A stretch of 64,000 nucleotides of DNA, from contig NZ_MEDO01000014.1 in assembly GCF_001724815.1 (NCBI RefSeq), positions 310,001-374,000 of the forward strand, in the 5' to 3' direction. Under the pieces are notes generated by a model that worked only from the letters and a program-made list of their open reading frames with translations, had not been told where the DNA came from and did not search any database. This stretch comes from Arenimonas sp. SCN 70-307. Its GTDB lineage: Bacteria; Pseudomonadota; Gammaproteobacteria; Xanthomonadales; Xanthomonadaceae. Made by a program: the position numbers and the translations under genes. This document shows, piece after piece, positions 57,377 through 64,000 of the stretch. Positions within the stretch are counted from its first letter, which is position 1. Each line of letters begins with the position of its first letter.

Positions 57377-58906
57377 TCAGAACAGTTCGCCCTGGCCGGT
57401 GGCGGGGGCGACGGGCGCGGCGGGCGCGTTGTTGCGGCGCTTTCGGTTGGGCTGGCGCGCGCGGCTGCCGTGCTTGACGAAGACGCGGCGGCTTTCCTCG
57501 CGCTCGACGTAGGCGCGCTTCCAGGCGGTGAGCTTGGCGCGGGCCTCGCGTGCGGCCTGTTCGTGGTCGCGCACCGGCAGCGGGTAGGTCTCGCCCAGGC
57601 GCAGGCCGGCGGCGCGCTGCCGGGCGCCGCCCATCAGCCACGGGGTGTGGATCCAGTCGTCGGGCACGCCCTCGAGCTCGGGCAGCCAGCGGCGGATGAA
57701 CTCGCCGCGCGGATCCTGGTCCTGGCTCTGCTTGACCGGGTTGTACATGCGCGGGATGTTGATGCCGGTGACGCCCGCCTGCATCTGCACCTGCGGGTAG
57801 TGGATGCCCGGCTCGTAGTCGGTGAACCAGCGCGCGAGCTGCTGCGCCGGCCCGGGCCAGTGCAGCCACAGGTGGTAGCTGGCGATCGAAACCAGCATCG
57901 CCCGCATGCGGAAGTTGATCCAGCCGTTGGCCTGCAGCGCGCGCAGGCAGGCGTCGACGAAGGGCCAGCCGGTGCGGGCCTGCCGCCAGGCCTCGAACCA
58001 CTCGCGGTTGAACTGGTCTTCGCGCAGACCGTCGAAGCCGCGGTGGACGTTGCGGAACTCGATCTGCGGCTCGCTTTCGAGCTTCTGGATGAAATGGCAG
58101 TGCCAGTGCAGGCGCTTCTCCAGCGAGGCCAGGTCGCGCGCCGGCACCGGGCCGGCCGCCTCGCGAGCCGCGCGCACCGCGTGCACCACCTCGCGCAGCG
58201 ACAGCGTTCCGGTCGCCAGCGCGACCGAGAAGCGCGAACAGCGGGTTTCCGCCGATAGCGGGCTGCTCATGCCGCGCAGGTAGCCGGTGCCGCGGCCGCC
58301 GAGGAAGGTCTGCAGCGCACGTTCGCCGCGGCGTCGGCCGCCGCGCTGGCGACCGGGGCAGGGGTCGTCGGGAATGCCCAGGTCGGTGGAGGTGGGAATG
58401 GCGCCCGGCTCGACGCCGGTCAAGGGCGCCAGCGCAGGCGGATCGAGCGACGCCGGCGCCATCCGCGCTTCCCACTGCGTCGCCCAGCGATCGCGGCTGC
58501 GCAGTCGGCGCACGACGCCGCCGCTGGGCGTTTCGCGCCATTCGATGCCGTGGCCGCGGGCCCAGGCGGCCACGCGACGGTCGCGGTCGTAAGTCCAGCC
58601 GTTGCCGGTTTCCTCGTGCGACCACAGGCCGGCGATGCCGTGGCGCTTTCGAAGCTGCTCCAGCACCTGCACCACGTCGCCCGTGCGCATCACCAGCGGC
58701 TGGCCCAGGCGCGCCAGGTCCTCGCGCAACTCACGCAGGCCGTCGGCGATGGCCTCCCACTGCCGGCCGCTGGTATCGGGCAGTCGCCAGTACGCCGGCT
58801 CGGCCACGTACAGCGGAAGCACCGACCCGCGCGCCGCCGCTTCGACCAACGGGGCATGGTCGACCACGCGAAGGTCCCGTTTGAACCACACGACCTGCAG
58901 AGACAT
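57377..58906 (-). CDS. Deoxyribodipyrimidine photolyase / cryptochrome family flavoprotein
   Basis: 509 residues. N-terminal antenna domain (VVWFKRDLRVVDHAPL) and C-terminal FAD domain with TGWPFVDACLRALQANGWINFRMRAMLVSIASYHLWLHW and YEPGIHYPQVQMQAGVTG, the latter replacing the NxGGWQW of classical CPD photolyases. The helical FLGGRGTGYL and WHCHFIQKLESEP stretches are those of a photolyase/cryptochrome subfamily common in gammaproteobacteria. Light-driven pyrimidine dimer repair is likely; a sensory role cannot be excluded. Very basic C-terminus. Convergent with ybaL (adjacent stops). Confidence 0.85.
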   Translation of the reverse strand: MSLQVVWFKRDLRVVDHAPLVEAAARGSVLPLYVAEPAYWRLPDTSGRQWEAIADGLRELREDLARLGQPLVMRTGDVVQVLEQLRKRHGIAGLWSHEETGNGWTYDRDRRVAAWARGHGIEWRETPSGGVVRRLRSRDRWATQWEARMAPASLDPPALAPLTGVEPGAIPTSTDLGIPDDPCPGRQRGGRRRGERALQTFLGGRGTGYLRGMSSPLSAETRCSRFSVALATGTLSLREVVHAVRAAREAAGPVPARDLASLEKRLHWHCHFIQKLESEPQIEFRNVHRGFDGLREDQFNREWFEAWRQARTGWPFVDACLRALQANGWINFRMRAMLVSIASYHLWLHWPGPAQQLARWFTDYEPGIHYPQVQMQAGVTGINIPRMYNPVKQSQDQDPRGEFIRRWLPELEGVPDDWIHTPWLMGGARQRAAGLRLGETYPLPVRDHEQAAREARAKLTAWKRAYVEREESRRVFVKHGSRARQPNRKRRNNAPAAPVAPATGQGELF

Positions 58907-58920
58907 CGACCAAGGGTCGC

Positions 58921-58966
58921 GGTGCCTCCGTCCGGGCACCGTGAAGGCCGCCCCGGCCGCCTTCAC
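58921..58966. repeat. Two adjacent hairpins between photolyase and TonB receptor genes
   Basis: GGTGCC/GGCACC around 8 bases (58921-58940) and directly after it a 26-base near-perfect palindrome with arms GTGAAGGC/GCCTTCAC (58941-58966). They lie in the 150-base divergent gap, 15-60 bases before the photolyase ATG. No T-run. Could be operator or leader RNA structure; nothing more can be said. Confidence 0.5.
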
Positions 58967-59056
58967 ATGGCGCACGGGCATCGCCGGGCCGGGCGCTGGC
59001 ATCGGCGCGGCCGGCGTGGTAGTTACGAGGTTCAACCCACCTGCAGGAGATTCCGG

Positions 59057-61444
59057 ATGCGCCGCAACCCGCTTTCCCTCGCGCTGCTGGCCGCGCTCGC
59101 CACGGCCCCCGTACACGCCCAGTCCACCCCGCAGGAGGAAGGCGCAGAAACGAAGGTGCTCGACTCGATCATCGTCACCGGCACCCGCGTCGCCGACCGG
59201 ACCGCGGCCGAATCACTGGCGCCCATCGACATCCTGACCGTGGAAGCCCTGACGGCGACCGGTACGCCCGAGCTGGCCACGGCGCTCGCGCGCGCCCTGC
59301 CCTCGCTCAATTTCCCGCGCCCGGCGATCAACGACGGTACCGACGCCGTGCGCCCGGCCCAGCTGCGCGGCCTGTCGCCCGACCACGTCCTGGTGCTGGT
59401 GAACGGCAAGCGCTACCACAGCGGCTCGCTGGTGAACGTCAACGGCTCCCAGGGCCGCAGCTCCTCGCCGGTCGACCTCAACACCATCCCGATGTCGGCC
59501 ATCGAGCGCGTGGAAGTGCTGCGCGACGGCGCCTCGGCCCAGTACGGTTCGGATGCCATCGCAGGCGTCATCAACATCGTGCTCAAGGGCAGCCGCTCCG
59601 GCGGCAGCCTCAACGCGCGCCATGGCCAGTACAGCGCCGGCGACGGCGCGATCAGCCAGTTCGGCGCCGATGCCGGTTTCGCGATCGGCGAGGACGGGTT
59701 CATCCACTTCTCGGCCCAGGTCGGCGACCAGGAGCAAACCAACCGCGCCCGCCCCTTCATCGGCACGCCCTCGCCCACCACGCCGCCGCTGGGCGTGGTG
59801 GTCCAGCGCCAGGGTGACCCGGCCGTGGAGTTCGGCTCGTTCACCTACAACGGCGAGGTCGCGTTCAGCGACACCTTCTCGATCTACAGCACCGGCATCT
59901 ACACCGAGCGCGATTCGCTGTCGAACGGCTTCTTCCGCCCCGCCGGCGACGCCCGCAACATCCCGTCGATCTACCCCAACGGCTTCCTGCCGCAGATCAA
60001 CAACGTCTCCACCGACAAGCACCTGGGCGTCGGCGTGCGCGGCACGATGGCCAACGGCACCAGCGTGGACGTCAGCTACACCTACGGCAGCAACGAGCTG
60101 ACCTTCGACATCCTCAACACGCTCAACCGCAGCCTGGGCCCGACCTCGCCAACCGAGTTCTACGCCGGCCTGCTTGGCGTGGAGCAGGACGTCTTCAACG
60201 TGGACCTGAGCAACCAGCTCGACTGGGGCATGGCCTATCCGGTGACCCTGTCCTACGGTCTTGAGTGGCGCCAGGACGCCTTCAGGCAAGGCCCCGGCGA
60301 GCCGCTCTCCTACGCGCTTGGCACTTTCGCCAACCTGCCTGGCTCGCAGGTGTTCCCGGGCTTCAAGCCCTCGGACGGCGGCAACTTCGACCGCCAGAAC
60401 GTCTCGCTCTACGCCGGCCTCGAGGGCGACGTGACCGAGCAGCTCTCGCTGGGTGTCGCCGCCCGCTACGAGGACTACAGCGACTTCGGCACCACCTCGA
60501 ACTGGAAGCTCTCGTCGCGCTACGCGTTCAGCGAGACGGTTGCGCTGCGCGCGACGGTCTCCACCGGCTTCCGCGCGCCGTCGCTGCAGCAGCAGTTCTT
60601 CCAGTCCACCGCCACCAACTTCATCGGCGGCGTGCCCTTCGACATCGTCACCTTCCGCGTCACCAACCCGGCCGCGATCGCGCTGGGCGCCGAGCCGCTG
60701 CGCCCCGAGGAATCCACCAACATCAGCCTGGGCCTGGTGCTGCAGCCGGCCGACGGGCTGTACGTCACCATCGACGCCTACCAGATCGAGGTGGACGACC
60801 GCATCACGCTCTCGGAGAACCTCACCAGCACCGCCGTGCGCAACTTCCTCAATGCCAACGGCTTCCCGGGCGTCGGCGGCGGCCGCTACTTCACCAACGC
60901 CATCGACACCACCACCCGCGGCGTCGACGTGGTGGGCACCTATGCCTGGCAGCTCGAGAACAGCCAGCTCGACCTGACCCTGGGCTACAACTACAACAAG
61001 ACCGAGATCGACCGCATCGCCGCCAATCCGGCCGCGCTCAACGCCATCGACCCGACCGCCCTGCGGTTCGGCCGCGTCGAGCTGGGTCGCTTCGAAGTCG
61101 GTTCGCCGCGCGACAAGTTCCAGCTCGGGGGCGTGTACAACGTGGGCAACTGGAGCCTGGCGGCCAATGCCACGCGCTACGGCGAGTTCACGGTGCTGTT
61201 CGGCAACAACCCGGCCGACACCTCGCGCGACCAGACCTACGGCGCCGAGTGGACGCTGGACTTGTCGGGCACCTACAAGCTTGGCAGCTGGGCCTTCACC
61301 CTCGGCGCCGACAACGTGCTCGACAGCTATCCCGACGAGGTGCTCTTCGCCAACAGCACCAGTGGCCAGCTGCCCTACAGCGGCAGCTCGCCGTTCGGCT
61401 TCAACGGCGCCTACCTGTACGCCAACGCCAAGTACAGCTGGTAA
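59057..61444 (+). CDS. TonB-dependent outer-membrane receptor
   Basis: 795 residues. Signal peptide (NPLSLALLAALATAPVHA), TonB box region SIIVTGTR (about 37-44), plug domain (AESLAPIDILTVEALTATG...VEVLRDGASAQYGSDAIAGVINIVLK) and a 22-strand barrel ending in aromatic YLYANAKYSW. Belongs to the broad receptor type abundant in Xanthomonadales, many for carbohydrates or siderophores. No substrate-linked gene is adjacent (photolyase and ClpB flank it), so the ligand is unknown. ATG 59057 starts the signal peptide. Confidence 0.92.
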   Translation: MRRNPLSLALLAALATAPVHAQSTPQEEGAETKVLDSIIVTGTRVADRTAAESLAPIDILTVEALTATGTPELATALARALPSLNFPRPAINDGTDAVRPAQLRGLSPDHVLVLVNGKRYHSGSLVNVNGSQGRSSSPVDLNTIPMSAIERVEVLRDGASAQYGSDAIAGVINIVLKGSRSGGSLNARHGQYSAGDGAISQFGADAGFAIGEDGFIHFSAQVGDQEQTNRARPFIGTPSPTTPPLGVVVQRQGDPAVEFGSFTYNGEVAFSDTFSIYSTGIYTERDSLSNGFFRPAGDARNIPSIYPNGFLPQINNVSTDKHLGVGVRGTMANGTSVDVSYTYGSNELTFDILNTLNRSLGPTSPTEFYAGLLGVEQDVFNVDLSNQLDWGMAYPVTLSYGLEWRQDAFRQGPGEPLSYALGTFANLPGSQVFPGFKPSDGGNFDRQNVSLYAGLEGDVTEQLSLGVAARYEDYSDFGTTSNWKLSSRYAFSETVALRATVSTGFRAPSLQQQFFQSTATNFIGGVPFDIVTFRVTNPAAIALGAEPLRPEESTNISLGLVLQPADGLYVTIDAYQIEVDDRITLSENLTSTAVRNFLNANGFPGVGGGRYFTNAIDTTTRGVDVVGTYAWQLENSQLDLTLGYNYNKTEIDRIAANPAALNAIDPTALRFGRVELGRFEVGSPRDKFQLGGVYNVGNWSLAANATRYGEFTVLFGNNPADTSRDQTYGAEWTLDLSGTYKLGSWAFTLGADNVLDSYPDEVLFANSTSGQLPYSGSSPFGFNGAYLYANAKYSW

Positions 61445-61465
61445 AAGCGATCCGGCGCTGCGACT

Positions 61466-61493
61466 GGCGGGAGGGACTTCGGTCCCTCCCGCC
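61466..61493. terminator. Strong GC hairpin between convergent receptor gene and clpB
   Basis: Perfect 12-bp stem GGCGGGAGGGAC / GTCCCTCCCGCC around a stable TTCG tetraloop, 22 bases after the receptor stop and 12 bases past the clpB stop. No long T-run on either strand, but position and stability fit a bidirectional terminator. Confidence 0.7.
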
Positions 61494-61504
61494 CTTCCCG
61501 GGGC

Positions 61505-64000
<2,496 letters not shown>

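Overview
The window is GC-rich chromosomal DNA (well above 65% by eye) from a gammaproteobacterium. Gene content and order fit the Xanthomonadales/Lysobacterales: murA-ibaG facing kdsD-kdsC-lptCAB-rpoN-hpf-ptsN-hprK-rapZ-EIIA(Man)-ptsH-ptsI-mgtE; yebC-ruvCAB-ybgC-tolQRAB-pal-cpoB-queE-queC-tRNA-Lys; and proteins common in that order (DUF3108 next to purN, DUF3011, a YiiX-like hydrolase). The species cannot be fixed from sequence alone.

Layout. 1-2.2 kb: the end of purN, a DUF3108 protein, a decayed higBA toxin-antitoxin scar and an intact RHH-Doc toxin-antitoxin pair. 2.2-15.1 kb: cell-envelope and regulation block (peptidoglycan MurA, Kdo synthesis KdsD/KdsC, LPS transport LptC/A/B, sigma-54, hibernation factor, nitrogen PTS, HPr kinase, RapZ, a permease-less PTS, MgtE). 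15.1-15.9 kb: a NUDIX-like gene remnant and a Phd-PIN toxin-antitoxin pair. 16-29.7 kb: leucyl aminopeptidase, TsaB, YoaA helicase, a TPR-like lipoprotein, PBP1B, a two-domain glycosyltransferase, a membrane-anchored repeat protein, RelA and a small secreted protein. 29.7-39 kb: HrpA, Dps, YiiX-like hydrolase, two paralogous small envelope proteins, RecQ, LpxR-like lipid A deacylase. 39-52 kb: one long leftward gene train from aspS through yebC, ruvCAB, the Tol-Pal system and queuosine genes to tRNA-Lys. 52-64 kb: DUF3011 protein, lipoprotein, FmdB zinc ribbon, YheS ABC-F factor, YbaL-type cation/proton antiporter, photolyase-family protein, TonB-dependent receptor and most of ClpB.

The most unusual signal is a family of perfect inverted repeats with core GGGGTCAGGTTCACTT. 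Three paired copies (arms 22-26 bp, unrelated 35-42 nt spacers) lie in frame inside conserved helicase genes: one (plus an extra half unit) in yoaA and two in hrpA. They add about 30-38 residues at interdomain positions, and the arm leaves a recurring SEPDP[LV] peptide. Two related short-loop copies (core GGGG[A]CAGGTGC[AC]ATTTCC) flank the lpxR-like gene, and one of these is placed as the terminator of the tRNA-Lys transcript. Arm differences between copies are matched by compensatory changes in the partner arm. They look like REP-type palindromes mobilised in trans; no transposase is present in the window. Secondary points: a lipobox Cys-to-Trp change in one of two tandem paralogs, two toxin-antitoxin pairs with exchanged antitoxin types, and two gene scars.
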